NCBI RefSeq assembly: GCF_000321225.1
Contig: NW_004450402.1
Span: 3,881,978 to 3,945,977 of the forward strand
Direction: 5' to 3'
DNA: 64,000 nucleotides
Origin: Odobenus rosmarus divergens
Taxonomy: Eukaryota > Chordata > Mammalia > Carnivora > Odobenidae
The notes under the pieces: generated by a model
Told to the model about the DNA's origin: nothing
Seen by the model: only the letters and a program-made list of their open reading frames with translations
The model's database searches: none
Shown here: positions 49,751 through 60,765 of the stretch, one piece after another
Position numbering within the stretch: position 1 is the stretch's first letter
Layout: every line of letters begins with the position of its first letter
Position numbers and translations under genes: made by a program

Positions 49751-50553
49751 GTTCATTCTGAGAGTCACCCTGGACAGTTTCTCCCAAAGATACCATCATA
49801 ACACATAGGGATTTGGAAGTGAGGTCTGTAAACAAATAAACTGCTTGAAAATGTAAATGGTACCATTCATAAATCATTAAATTAGTCCCTATACATTTTA
49901 GGAAGGATCTGTTTTGATGGGTAACAAAAAAAAAAAAAAACCCATTTGCAACGTCTGTTAAATGTGTCTGTTTCAAATCTTAATTTAAAATATCTTACAG
50001 AGTATAATGCAGATAATTAAAGTTTCAAATTTCTCCAGTCCTACAACATAGCAGATAACTAGGTAAAAAATACTTTATAGTGGATATGACACATACACAT
50101 AAAATGAAATCATAAATACAGATGGATCATTAGGTTATAATGAGATATCAAGGAAATTTTTATAGAGCAAAAGACAAAATATTTGCAAGTCAAATGAAAA
50201 AAAAAATGTGTTTTTTTAGTTGAGTTGGGAAAGCCTAGCCATATTTGGGCCCAAGCTATTTTTTCCTGTATTTTTGTGGTTGGAACAATCTCAATTACTC
50301 TTCCTTTCAATTTAAAATATGAATATAAACCATTCTGAACAGATGCTTGGTTTTTAAGCCATGTAACTATTCTCCTGAAACTTTAAAATACTGTACTTTA
50401 TCTAGTATTTAGTCAAGGGCAAATTTTATCTAATTGCTAATTTTTCAGTATCTTTAAAAATTACCTAACAAAAAGAATCCACAGTTCAAAAGATACAATT
50501 ATAATTTCTGAACATGTGCCCACTCTTTTTTGTTCTTTCCAAGTGACTCTTTA

Positions 50554-50558
<5 letters not shown>

Positions 50559-50590
<32 letters not shown>
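50559..50590 (+). repeat. (AC)16 microsatellite
   Basis: Sixteen uninterrupted AC units. Confidence 0.97.
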
Positions 50591-50592
<2 letters not shown>

Positions 50593-50954
50593 TCCCTGTT
50601 GGGAAGAAAAGGTTAACCTTGGGTTTCCTCTTTTTTTCTCCTCATCTTGAGGTAACGGCAAACATGATTTTCCCCACTGAGCATTAGTTCCATTGGCTTT
50701 ACATTTCCCATTATTTTCTTTCTCAGATGCCATTCTCCTACTCTGTCCACTGCAGTCCACCACTGCCCATTCACCTTCCATCCAGGAGAAAGAACTTTGA
50801 GTTTGAAAAACAAAAATAGTTCAAGGAAGATGAGGATAATTCATAGTCACTTCTTGGTGAAGGCTCGATGTTCTACACAAAGTCTGAATTTGTAGAGACT
50901 TCTTGCTTTAAGCCTTCAGTGTATTTTTGTGAATCAGAGCAATAACTGCAATTT

Positions 50955-51110
50955 TCATTCATTCATTTATTCACTAAATATTTATTGAGCAGCTACACAA
51001 TAACTCTGGCACTGTTTTAGGGGCTGAGAACACTTCGGGAATCAAATAAAAAATTCCTGCCTTTCAGGTGCTTAGATTATAGACAGGGAGAGAGAGAAAG
51101 ATAGTAAGTA
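50955..51110 (-). repeat. L2-like tail, reversed
   Basis: TTCATTCATTCATTTATTCA, CTAAATATTTATTGAGCAGC, GGCACTGTTTTAGGGGCTGA and AATTCCTGCCTTTCAGGTGC follow a reversed CR1/L2-clade 3' end. Confidence 0.65.
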
Positions 51111-51399
51111 CAAAGAAAACCAGTAAGTACAAAATCATATCTCTTGTTAGAAAATGATTAAAGTCAGGGAGAAAATTAAAGCAGAGAAGAGGGAGGCTGA
51201 CCCCAAGCCAGGATGGGATGGGGGCTACGATACTAGGATTAATGGAGGGTTTCAAGAACTCCCCACGCACCTGCCATAAGCATACTCAATATTGTACTCA
51301 ATACTAAACAAAATCTTTACGTTAAAAAGGATCATAGAGAACTCAATAGAAGTTAACCAAAGCAATACTCAATTTTTCCCACTTTTATACTTGTTCTCT

Positions 51400-51580
51400 G
51401 GGAGGCAGCATAGTCTGAGGAAGGCAAGTGATATCACCACCTCTGAGCCTACTTCTGCTTCAAGAACTATATGAACTTAGGAGAGTTACTCCACCTTCGA
51501 AGCCTCTTTCTCAATTTTAAAATGAGAATAATAATTCCAAGCTGAAAGTAGTACTCTGAAGATATGCAAAGACAATGAAA
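51400..51580 (+). repeat. MIR
   Basis: GGCAGCATAGTCTGAGGAAG, ACTTAGGAGAGTTACTCCAC and TTTCTCAATTTTAAAATGAG match the MIR order. Confidence 0.7.
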
Positions 51581-52225
51581 TATAAATACTAACATATTGT
51601 GGGTGATACAATAGTGTCTGGAATCAGCATGAGAACACTTCAGAAAAAAGGTGAGGAAAGAGACAGATGAAGAAAGGCAGACAAAATGTTGGAAATGAAT
51701 GAAGCCCAGTGATGGGTATACGAATTCATTATATCACTTTTTATGTTTGAAATTTTCCATAAAAATCTACTGCAAGGAAAGGATGAAACTTGAAAGCAAA
51801 GACACTTCCTCTCTAAAGGTTTTGACAAGAACTAGGGAAAACTGTACAGGAACATTGACTTATTTTGTATAAAAACCTGATAAAAACGAGCAAAAAATGG
51901 ATTTATCTACTAACGTTCTGAAACAATGCTAGGTACTTTCCATACCTTCTTCTAACACTCTAATTTAAAAAAAAAATTAACTTCAAACTTTACTCATAAT
52001 AAGAGACAAAATATAAGATGGAAAAGCAGAAAAGCATCATTGTTGAGCTTGCAGACTCAATGTACTCAATGGGTACTCAATGTATAATCAGTTTTTAGAA
52101 GAAAGTTTAGTATCATTTGCTGAATCCTTAAAAACAAGCATGCAATGGAGTTCTACACTGCTAATAAAAATTTAAGACAATGAATTCTATCTATATGATT
52201 AATATCAAGAAACTTAAAAACTTAC

Positions 52226-52312
52226 CAGATCAGTATCTGCCTTTTTATACGTCAAAGCTTCCACTTTGGAATCCAGTTCTGCTTGTATTTGGTCTCTCCT
52301 TTTCATAACACC
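52226..52312 (-). CDS. SNX7: SNX7 internal coding exon, BAR domain helix (exon E)
   Basis: 87 nt, 29 codons, phase 0-0. It reads GVMKRRDQIQAELDSKVEAL and then TYKKADTDL. Heptad-like spacing and high charge fit a BAR helix. The donor is a perfect GTAAGT. The acceptor is poor: TTTTGATATGAAG has a purine-rich -10 to -4 region and an AAG end. Because the exon is symmetric, skipping it would delete 29 residues without a frameshift. It is followed in the transcript by a 31.9 kb intron. Confidence 0.95.
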
Positions 52313-55080
52313 CTTCATATCAAAACACAAGGTCGGGATAGGTTGCACTGAGGTTTAATAATATTTGTATGACAAAAAATATACACTTTAGAATATAAAT
52401 AGCATCTCTTCCCCCAAGTCATCAGTCATTTGGGGATACAATGACTTAAAGAAAAAAAATTTTTTTTTAATCTCTAAAAGCTAAACTGAAAGCAAGGATT
52501 TAAGAGACTTCCCCCCGCCCAGTCTTTTATTCATTTTCCCAATACACATCTTACTGGGTTAGGTATTTTATGTACAACTCTTGATGGAACACCCTAGACA
52601 TACACAGTTCTTCAAAAAGAACAAAAAAGCAAAACAAATAAACAAAAAAAAATCTGTGAGAGCACTGAAAATACATGCTATAGTGTAAAGTGGTTGCAGT
52701 TGGGATGTCACATGGGCCACTCACCTAAAATGTCTGTAATAATTGGTAGCCCACTTATCCAATTCCAAAGGCATGGTTAATCAAAGAGTTAATTACAGTG
52801 GGGAATCAGAAAACTGAAGTGTGCACTCACATTCTGAGACTCTGTCTTAGCTTAAAATATATCAATATTAATCAATTAGCCAAGCTTTTGATGAGAAATC
52901 ACAGCCTCTTCTCTGACTGTGAGGAGCTCCATCTTGTTTTCTTGCATAATCATGATTTCATGTTTTGGTGTCTTTAAAACACCCTTGTGAAGGAATTTGA
53001 GTGCAGAATTCACCTTCACCTTTTATAACGTTTGCCAGTCTTTTACAATGTCTTTCCCTGAGTGACTCACTTTTCTTCCAAGACACGCTCCTTGGGCTTT
53101 ATGGACCCAAGGACTCATTTTATTTGTACTCATTTTCACTGGTTTTCACAATATTAGTTTAAGTAATAAAATTGTGATAATGAACACAAGTGGCCTAAAC
53201 AGGTTAAGGAAGAAAAATGAAAACAAGCTCCAGGTAAGTGAACAATTCAACCAGAAAGAGTAGAAATGCAGGAAATACAAGAGAAGGGCCTTAATGAGGC
53301 ACAGGTTGTTTAGGGGTTTTCAGAGGAAGGTTAAGAACCTACCTATAAATACAGTTAAATTTGGGAACTGAGAGGCATTAAGGATAAAAAGCATCCTGAA
53401 AATTACTCAGTCTAGTTTTGTGCCTGGTGGAATCACTCTTAAAACACTCAAAAGAGATAAACCTTTCTTGTATTTTCAAAGAAATCAATAGAAAATTCAG
53501 CTAATTATCACAGATCTTTTATATTTATTTCAACATTTCATTGCCATTACTATCAGGAACCCCTTCCTTTCTCTAACCCAAATGACACGTACTACAATTT
53601 AGTCTCATTTAAGGTCTGTTTCCATAAATATGAAGTACGGTGCTTCACATAGGTAGAAATAGTTTAAGAGTTTGCTTCAGAAGAAGAATAGTAAAGTTAC
53701 ACAAATTTAATCATTTTGTCAAGGCATACACTTCATTATTTTAGTTCACATTGAAGAAAACCTTCCAATACAAAACAGACCAGAACTGCAATATAAATGC
53801 TACTGATTATGCCCTGGGAATCTACAAAATAATATAATCAAAAGAGAACCTACAAAATAGTTCTTTCTGGTTACTATTATTAATTTTTCCACACCTATAA
53901 TGATATATGACTTAAATTACATAATTTTCACCTTGACATAATAGAGAAACATCTAATCAAGGGAGAAGAATATACTATTTTTAATTATACAAATCAGATC
54001 TCTTTGAAGAGCCACACAAGGGGGATATCAATAATTAAGCAAAACAATGAAATGTGGCCAAGGAGATTGATGGAGACAAGGAGGAGACTCCTCCCCAGTG
54101 AAACCTCAGAGGCTTTTGGGAAGCCAGAAGGGTCTGTTTATAGAAGACCCCAAAAAAACCAAGTAACGGCAGCAACCTGAAATATCTACAAAATATTTAA
54201 TGGCTCTGAAAGAAAAACCTAAATGTGATAAGCACAAAAGGGGCAGAACCTCATGCTGAAAGGTTAAGAGAGCTTTTCTTACCAAGACAGAAGCAAAATT
54301 AAAAAAAAAAAAATCCCTCCAAACCAAAACATGGCTCCAATTAGAAATGGCAGAAGAAATGGACTATATCTGAATGTAAGCAGATTCCTGCCCCCACAGC
54401 CACGCTAAAACACCAGAACCCTGAGGGTACCAGTTTGTGCCAAGGTATTGTGCGCAGAGGATAATACAGGATGAAAAACATTAGCTCTGCAGATAGCATT
54501 GCTAAATCCCAAATATCTGGAAACCTTAACTTGAATTGAGGAGGTTAAATGCAAAACTTTGATATAAGAGGAAGAGAAGCCTTTGCAACCAGTGAAAGAA
54601 ACACACTTTAACTTAAAGGATTTCTTTTTAGAAGCATCCAGGAAACAGAACAAACATCAAGATCCACTCAAGTACTTTGTACATAATGATAAATGAATTG
54701 CTAAATCAAATGTACCTAGAAGGGGGTAAGCAACTCTTTCAGGAAAAGAAATTTCTAAAGCACTAAAAATTTTTAAAGTAAACTTTTAAAAGCTTGGAAA
54801 AACTAATCATATCCTCTATGTAAATCTTGACTGAGGATGTTTCAGATCTACGTGTAATCTTACTCGTCCTATTGCTACTGAGTATTCTGCCTTTTATTAA
54901 CATATTCTGCTACTCATCAGTTCACTCACATAGTGAACAAATATTTATGGAGTATCTGTACATGCAAAGCATTCTGCTCAGACAGGAGGACAGTGGTGAA
55001 ACAACAGAAATAGAAACCGCCTTTGTAAAGCTTATAATCAGGTTGGGGACTAAGGCGAAAGTGTAACGAGGCATTCTTAC
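52313..55080 (-). other. SNX7 intron between exons D and E
   Basis: A 2.8 kb intron. Apart from an old LINE fragment at 54915-55065 next to the exon D donor, I recognise no repeat. A moderately GC-rich patch at about 52900-53110 is not explained by any repeat I know. Confidence 0.9.
54915..55065 (-). repeat. L2-like tail, reversed, next to exon D donor
   Basis: TCAGTTCACTCACATAGTGA, ACAAATATTTATGGAGTATC, GGACAGTGGTGAAACAACAG and TTATAATCAGGTTGGGGACT follow the reversed CR1/L2-clade end. It stops about 15 bp short of exon D. Confidence 0.65.
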
Positions 55081-55280
55081 CATTACCATTTCACTGTAAA
55101 GCACATACTCATGTACAGCAGGAAGCAGGGCCTCTGAGAGTCCAGACATCCGTTTCTCAGTGGCCTTACAGCATTGGTCAAGGCATCTGGCAACCCCTTT
55201 TAGACTATCAACCAGATCTTCTTCTGACGCCGACCACAGAACATGAATCGGGCCGTATTCTTTCATTTCATCAGAATATT
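55081..55280 (-). CDS. SNX7: SNX7 internal coding exon, BAR domain (exon D)
   Basis: 200 nt: it completes the split E codon with AA, then 66 codons (phase 1 to 0). It reads YSDEMKEYGPIHVLWSASEE, then CCKATEKRMSGLSEALLP and ends VLYSEMVM. This is the helical BAR region that forms the curved dimer binding tubular membranes (family knowledge). The acceptor is TTTTTAG and the donor GTAAGA. The frame continues without stop from exon C. An old LINE fragment reaches within roughly 20 bp of the donor on the downstream side. The wording LVDSLKGVARCLDQ differs at a few positions from the human protein as I remember it, as expected for an orthologue. Confidence 0.95.
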
Positions 55281-55689
55281 CTAAAAACAAAAATTAAGTC
55301 CTTCAATTTATAGAAGCTTTAAAAGCCCCTATACTAAAGACAGCAAGAAAGCTATTTTTCATTGTGCATATATTCTTCCAAATGCACATAAAAGGATGGA
55401 TATTCTCTTTCATCAAATTGAGTGGTCATTCCAATCCGCTCAGGCCAGTTCTTGAATGACTACTGTCCAAGAGTGATCAGCAACAGCCACCTTTTTCACT
55501 CTCAAAAGTATCCTGGCTTGGAATATAAATTATACGATCACTGTCATCTATCATGGACATCTGCCTACCAAATAAACTATACCTCAGTGTCTCAGAGGCA
55601 ACATTACCTAAACAAACTTGTCTTCTTTCTCCCCTTCTCCTGAATACATATCCTACTTAACAGTAATTGTTTCCAGTGATCTAAGCAAA

Positions 55690-56425
55690 AAATCCAGGTA
55701 TCATCCTATACACATACCTGCACAGAACTACTCAATCACCAATTCCAATATTTCTTAATATCCGTCCATCCACCCATCCATCCATCCATCCATCCATCTA
55801 CTTATCTATTCTTGCTTCCACTGTCATCAGCTCACCAGCATCTATAACTACACTACTGCAAGGGACGGGACTTCTAACTATTCTCCCTCTTTTAATTTTT
55901 GTCACAGTATATAAACATTGAAGCTTCTTAACTGAATTAGAAAGTCCTTTATGATCAGTCCCTACATTGCCTCTCCAGGTCCAACCCTTGAGATTCTCTC
56001 CCAAAGATATTTTAATTCAGGCCAAAATAATTACTCATTCATGAATATCTCATGATTTCTCCTCATTTAAACATTACACATATCCCTTTGCCTTGCCCTT
56101 TGCCATTCCTACCATCTGACAAACTACTTCTAATCTTTTAAATCCTAGCACAAATAGATTCCTTCTGATTCTGTTTCAGAAGATTTGTAGATGCTTTCTC
56201 CTCAATGAGCTGATCATAATTTTATATTTCTATTAACGCCTATCATAATTTTATGCTTGTATTATCCCATTCTATTATAATTGCTTGCATAAATCATATG
56301 CTCCTAGGCCATATGCTCCTTAAAACAGGGGCTGAGTCTCATTATTTTCTTTTATCTCAAAGCCTGCTACACACTGTGTTCAATAAATATTCTCATATTA
56401 GTGAGAGAACGAATGAACAACAAAA
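55690..56425 (+). repeat. L2 LINE 3' end
   Basis: AAATCCAGGTATCATCCTAT, TCCTTTATGATCAGTCCCTA, CCATATGCTCCTTAAAACAG and ACTGTGTTCAATAAATATTC to GAACGAATGAACAA. Interrupted by a CATC microsatellite at 55761-55799. Confidence 0.75.
55761..55799 (+). repeat. CATC tetranucleotide microsatellite
   Basis: TCCGTCCATCCACCCATCCA continued by five regular CATC units. Confidence 0.95.
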
Positions 56426-56999
56426 GATTATTCAGTGCTTGATAAGCCATTAATTCAAAAATTTGGATTTCATTTTAAAATCTGAATTATTTTTACATTT
56501 TTGCTTTTGTACTATCATCTTTGATAAATGATAGCTTTTTATGGTAGAGAATGTATAAGCAGTAAGCAATTTTTTGTCTAATATCCATTAGATACAATGA
56601 AATTCTCTATATTTTATCATCTTACTACTCATTAGGGTTAGTTGAAATATGTCATATTACTCTAAACTATTAAAATATCAAAAGTTCATATGATCAAGCA
56701 AACTGAAAAATATTTTTAAAAATTTAAAAATAACGGAAATATTAGTTGTCACTGAATAAAGGTATTAGGTTTCATGACCACTAGAGCCTTTCCAATTGCA
56801 CCCTCCTGATCTAGGCCTATCCTTTAAGTAATGGCCATATTAAACTAATATTTCTAGCAAAGAAAAATGTTTTCCTTTATCTCTTTTTCTCAATTTTTGT
56901 ATACAACAGTGTGTATCATTAAACCCTGCAATATTTATGTTTATATAGAGAGCTTTCCTAAAATTCCACACTGTGCTTACACAGCACTCAGATCACATT

Positions 57000-57145
57000 T
57001 ATATGCAAACACTTAATGAGTTGCACTGTAATGTCTATTAATATATCTGTTTCCCCAACTAGACTCTGAGCTCAAGGACAGGTACCATTTTATTCCTCCT
57101 TTAGCCTCCAGCACAGAGAAGCAGCACAGCATGTGGTCAATACAA
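57000..57145 (+). repeat. L2 3' end
   Basis: TGTTTCCCCAACTAGACTCT, GAGCTCAAGGACAGGTACCA and CCTCCAGCACAGAGAAGCAG are the L2 3' end. Confidence 0.75.
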
Positions 57146-57205
57146 ACATGGCAAGTAAACTGGAGAACACAAAAGAAAACAAGATCAAAGAAAAAACTTG
57201 AATAA

Positions 57206-57377
57206 AAAAACTTTTAAGATTTTATTTATTTATTTGAGAGAGAGAGAGAGCACGAGCAGAGGGGCAAAGGGAGAAGGAGAAGCAGACTCCCTGCTGAGTA
57301 GGGAGCCCGACCAGGGTCTATCCCAGGACCCTGAGCCAAAGGCAGACACTTAACCAACTGAGCCACCCAGGCACCCC
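57206..57377 (-). mobile_element. Can-SINE, reversed, with internal deletion
   Basis: AAGATTTTATTTATTTATTT, AGCAGACTCCCTGCTGAGTA and CTGAGCCACCCAGGCACCCC. Part of the tRNA-derived region is missing: GGACCCTGAGCC lacks the usual GGATCATGA. Duplication AAAACTTGAATAA at 57193-57205 and 57378-57390. Confidence 0.93.
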
Positions 57378-58084
57378 AAAACTTGAATAAGAAATTTCTA
57401 AAAAGAGAAACCACTAGTTATGATCACCAAATTTTCATGATTTGAATATGAATGAAATGTCTTATATAGCTTAGGCTCCCAAGGCTACAAATGAAAACAT
57501 TCCATCATTTTGAATAGAATCTGACAAGTGGGCTTCACATTGGAAAGACAGAAATCCCTCAAGTTTGGGCCAGTGGCAATCACTCCCTGAAAATTAGAAC
57601 TCAAATTTATAAAGTCTAACATAAAATCCAGCTTTCCTTCTGAGCATTTCACCAACTTTATAGAGTACGCCAAAGATTTTAAAACTCTTCCCTTGCACCA
57701 GTAAATGTGAAGCAGCACATTGATATTCTACAAAACTCCTACATCTCAAGAGTTTCCAGCGGCTTCTCTGAATTGCTATCCCACTTAACTATGCATCAAG
57801 AATATACTTAACAGAACTGGAATCACAGAACACACTCAAAACAATTAGCCTCTTGAGATTTAAAAAAAAAAAAAAAGACAAATGGTAAATAACAAGGGCA
57901 GACCCATAAGTCTTAAAAGAAATTATTAAACTATATTCAGTTACCACAATGACATCATCAAGTATCAGTGCATTGAAAAAAAAAAGGTAAAGGGAAACGT
58001 ACATTCAGCTATAACATTTTTTTCTATATTTCTTTTAATAACCAATCGATTCTTGATAAAGCACATTTTCCTACCACCAAATGT

Positions 58085-58250
58085 CAATTCATTTATTTTT
58101 TCAATCATTGAACAGGTTTTAGTTGAGTACCTACTATGTGTTAAGTACTATCTAGATACTAGAAATAAAATAAATCTTTTCCCTTTTTGGTTCTGATGGA
58201 ATTTACTGTTTAATGGGGGACCCAGAAAATAACAACAACAAAAAAATAAG
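58085..58250 (-). repeat. L2-like tail, reversed
   Basis: GTTGAGTACCTACTATGTGT, TAAGTACTATCTAGATACTA and TTTACTGTTTAATGGGGGAC match the reversed CR1/L2-clade 3' end. Confidence 0.65.
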
Positions 58251-58759
58251 CCATCAATATAGAGACTCTCAAACCAATTTATATTAGGAAGTAATATAAA
58301 TTGACTTAGTCATCTATTTTTAATGTAGTTAAATGCAATTAGAAAATTAGCAACAAGTCATCTTGGAATTGGAAAAAAATCATCATGGAATAAAGTCTAA
58401 CTTATAAACTGAAAAAAATAAGAAAATTGAAAAAGGAAATGGTCACAGAAAATAGAAAGAGGGACCTAATTTCCAATATATAAATTTCTCTGCCATGCTG
58501 GGACAGGCCTAATAGAGAGTACTTGTTCCAAAAATACCAATAGGAAATGTGGAAACCTGATTTTCTTAAACATCACCTTTTTGATTTTAAGCTATGATCC
58601 ATGTTGTACATTTGAGACCAACTTCATACAACTACATTCAAAATCTGAAGCTCAGGGCTTACTTTGCCACTATTACTTAAAAATGGGAACAAGAATAGCT
58701 AGTGATTGATTAACGCAAATGGGGACTGGCCATGACTACCTTCAAAATCGTATAGAAAT

Positions 58760-59850
58760 CAAAGATGTTCTCAGTAGGTCTGGGCATAAGCCACACTTGA
58801 AGGTGAAATTCTAACTTAATGTTACGTGATTCCTCATGTAAGGAGCATAGACATCACTCCTCAATCTTAAGTAAAATGCTGAAGAGACTGAAAAATGAAC
58901 AACTTTTCTTGACTCTGGAAGATAGGAGAGGACACAGGACAAACCATTCCCCTCAAGGTTGGAAAGACAGGTGAATAGAAGGAATTGTGGGTTCCTGGGC
59001 ATACACTAAAGAGCAGAACCACCTCCAGCCACCCACTGCTGGGGTAGGGGAACTGCAACCGTGACTGAGGGACTGCTGGGGGCTGAGGGTGGACAACTTA
59101 AGAGTTAAAACCTTCAGGAGGACCCAGTCATGGGGGGTCCCCACAATATTGTGGGATTTACCCAGAGGAGTTCAACGAGGTTCCCACAGTAAATACTGAA
59201 TAAAAACCACTCCTGCTTCTTGCAGGGGAAAATGAACCATTTTGAAATAGCCAGAGCATCTGTTCTTCTCAACAAAGGCCTGCCCTCAGGGGAAACTAGT
59301 TAACCAGAGAAAGGGAGATACTCAACTCCAGCCCACTCTGGCCATTCTGTCCCAATGAAGCAGGGAGGGGAAAACTGAGAAACTCTTGTGAAGTTCACAG
59401 TCCAGAGGCACAGGCTCTCACTAAAAGACTGAGACCTGATCGCAAAACTATAGAACCGTTCAGGTATAACGATTTTTTCTATATTTAAAACTAAAGACGT
59501 TTTCTCCTCCCCCACGCCTTACTTAGCGCATTACTAAAGGCCTGTTTACAGCAGTTCCTTTTACCCAGTATCACGTCTATTAAGAAAAAAAAATCACAAG
59601 GCATAATAAAAGGCAAAAAAAAAAAGAAGATAATTTAAAGAGACAGAGCAAGCATCAGAATCAGACAGGGCAGGGACCTTGAAAAGATCAGACCAGGAAT
59701 TTAAAGCAACGCTCTAATGGAGAAAGTAAAGGGCATGCAAGAACAGATGCGGGCTGTAAGCAGAGAGACGGAAGTCTTAAGAGAGAACCGGGAAGAAACG
59801 CTAACTTCACGTGGCTTTACTACACCAGCAAATGTGAAGATCCGTCAGAA
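58760..59850 (+). mobile_element. L1 5' segment (5' UTR and ORF1-upstream region), no 3' part
   Basis: TCACTCCTCAATCTTAAGTA, GAGGACACAGGACAAACCAT, CAGCAGTTCCTTTTACCCAG, ATCACAAGGCATAATAAAAG, AGCAAGCATCAGAATCAGAC, CTCTAATGGAGAAAGTAAAG and ATGCAAGAACAGATGCGGGC follow the 5' region of an L1M-type element. It ends abruptly at about 59850, before the ORFs, with no poly-A. Start is approximate. Confidence 0.7.
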
Positions 59851-59891
59851 ACTGAACAACTTTGTGATCACATTCCAGTGATTCTACATAC

Positions 59892-60090
59892 CCCTTTCTT
59901 CCTTGTAAATTCTCTGAGATATTTTATCTATCAAATTTATTTTCTGGCTAAATATTTCAATAAAGTTATTCATTTCCATGAACTCCTCCGGGCGGCTTTT
60001 CACTCCTCTCATTGATAACGCGACAGCTCTGACTGTCTGCCCCATCCTGCTGAGCAATCCAGGCCCTTGCTTCTTGTGAGAAGACAGTTC
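59892..60090 (-). CDS. SNX7: SNX7 internal coding exon, PX-BAR linker and start of BAR domain (exon C)
   Basis: 199 nt: 66 codons plus the first base of a split glutamate codon (phase 0 to 1). It reads ELSSHKKQGPGLLSRMGQTV, then RGVKSRPEEF, NNFIEIFSQK and ends ISQRIYKEER. This is the linker between the PX and BAR domains, with an amphipathic-looking LLSRMGQTVRAVALSM stretch, and the beginning of the first BAR helix. The acceptor is TTTCTAG, preceded directly by a CTGT tetranucleotide microsatellite that serves as the polypyrimidine tract. The donor is GTATGT. An L1-derived 5' segment ends only about 40 bp downstream of the exon in transcription order. Confidence 0.95.
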
Positions 60091-60096
60091 CTAGAA

Positions 60097-60114
60097 ACAG
60101 ACAGACAGACAGAC
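60097..60114 (+). repeat. (ACAG)4.5 microsatellite at the exon C acceptor
   Basis: On the SNX7 strand this reads (CTGT)n and ends 2 bp before the CTAG acceptor tetranucleotide. Confidence 0.95.
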
Positions 60115-60537
60115 AAATGAAATATTTGTGCTGAAGCAAATATTCCAATATTCCCAACAAAATGAAATCTGATTGGAAGGAGAGAGAATAAGAATGTTTC
60201 ATATACTTTTCTTTTCATGTAGTTTGAAGCAGCTGAGTTTTAATGGGGGACATTTCTTCCTCTAAGTCTGCCTTCTTGATAATATTCCTTTTCAAAGTAC
60301 TCGTGTGAAACATGTATACCTGCTTCCTCTCAGCATGGATCTTTAAAAGAACGAGGTTTAACAGAGGGGATCATGCTTAAGGAGATGTTGGAAAAGATAA
60401 GAGGATAATATGAAATGCAATCTATATTTTATAATAGGAATTTAATGGGAAAATGATTGAGAGAAGATTTCTTAGGGTCTAAACTACTCCCTGAAAAAAA
60501 CAAAAAGGAAAATTTCATTAATTCTTTGGTTATAATA

Positions 60538-60765
60538 ATAGCTAACATGTATTGAGAGCTTAGTATGTTCCAGGCACTATACTCACATTGTTTTCATCTA
60601 TAACTCACAATAACACTAGGAGGTAGGTTCTATTATTATCCTCATTTTACAGAAGAAAATACAAGCACAGGAAGGTTAGGGAGCTTGCTCTAAGTCCAAG
60701 AGCAATTAAGTGCTGAACAAGGATCAGTCTCACTCCAGAGGCTTTACAGCTCAGCACTAACTAGC
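60538..60765 (-). repeat. MIR, reversed
   Basis: GTATTGAGAGCTTAGTATGT, TCCAGGCACTATACTCACAT, TTATCCTCATTTTACAGAAG and CAGGAAGGTTAGGGAGCTTG. A near full-length copy. Confidence 0.85.

Larger units (their letters stand above)
20338..52225 (-). other. SNX7 long intron between exons E and F (31.9 kb)
   Basis: It holds most of the repeats listed separately. Stretches where I recognise nothing firm are 21640-22700, 23030-23980, 28500-29260, 30050-31180, 32360-33590, 34700-35080, 41170-42060, 43480-44920, 45090-45600, 45700-46740, 48970-49480, 49760-50550 and 51600-52225. They are AT-rich intron sequence without a supportable coding frame. Confidence 0.9.
55281..59891 (-). other. SNX7 intron between exons C and D
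   Basis: A 4.6 kb intron. It contains an L2 copy (55.7-56.4 kb) with a CATC microsatellite, a further L2 3' end (57.0 kb), a minus-strand SINE (57.2 kb), an L2-like fragment (58.1 kb) and an L1 5' segment (58.8-59.85 kb). Nothing was recognised in 57400-58080 or in 58250-58750. Confidence 0.9.

Noticed and set aside
49422..49976. Longest open frame in the window outside LINEs and exons, 184 codons on the minus strand
   Set aside because: It crosses the GC-rich minisatellite and a poly-A tract (giving a phenylalanine run), has no recognisable domain, and lacks splice or promoter context. Repeat composition explains the absence of stops.
52900..53110. GC-richer patch in the exon D-E intron considered as an extra exon or LTR
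   Set aside because: No open frame continuing SNX7 and no clear LTR ends; left unassigned.
58811..59515. Several overlapping 60-70 codon minus-strand frames near 59 kb
   Set aside because: They lie in an L1 5' UTR-like block of higher GC; overlapping frames of similar length without a match are typical noise there.
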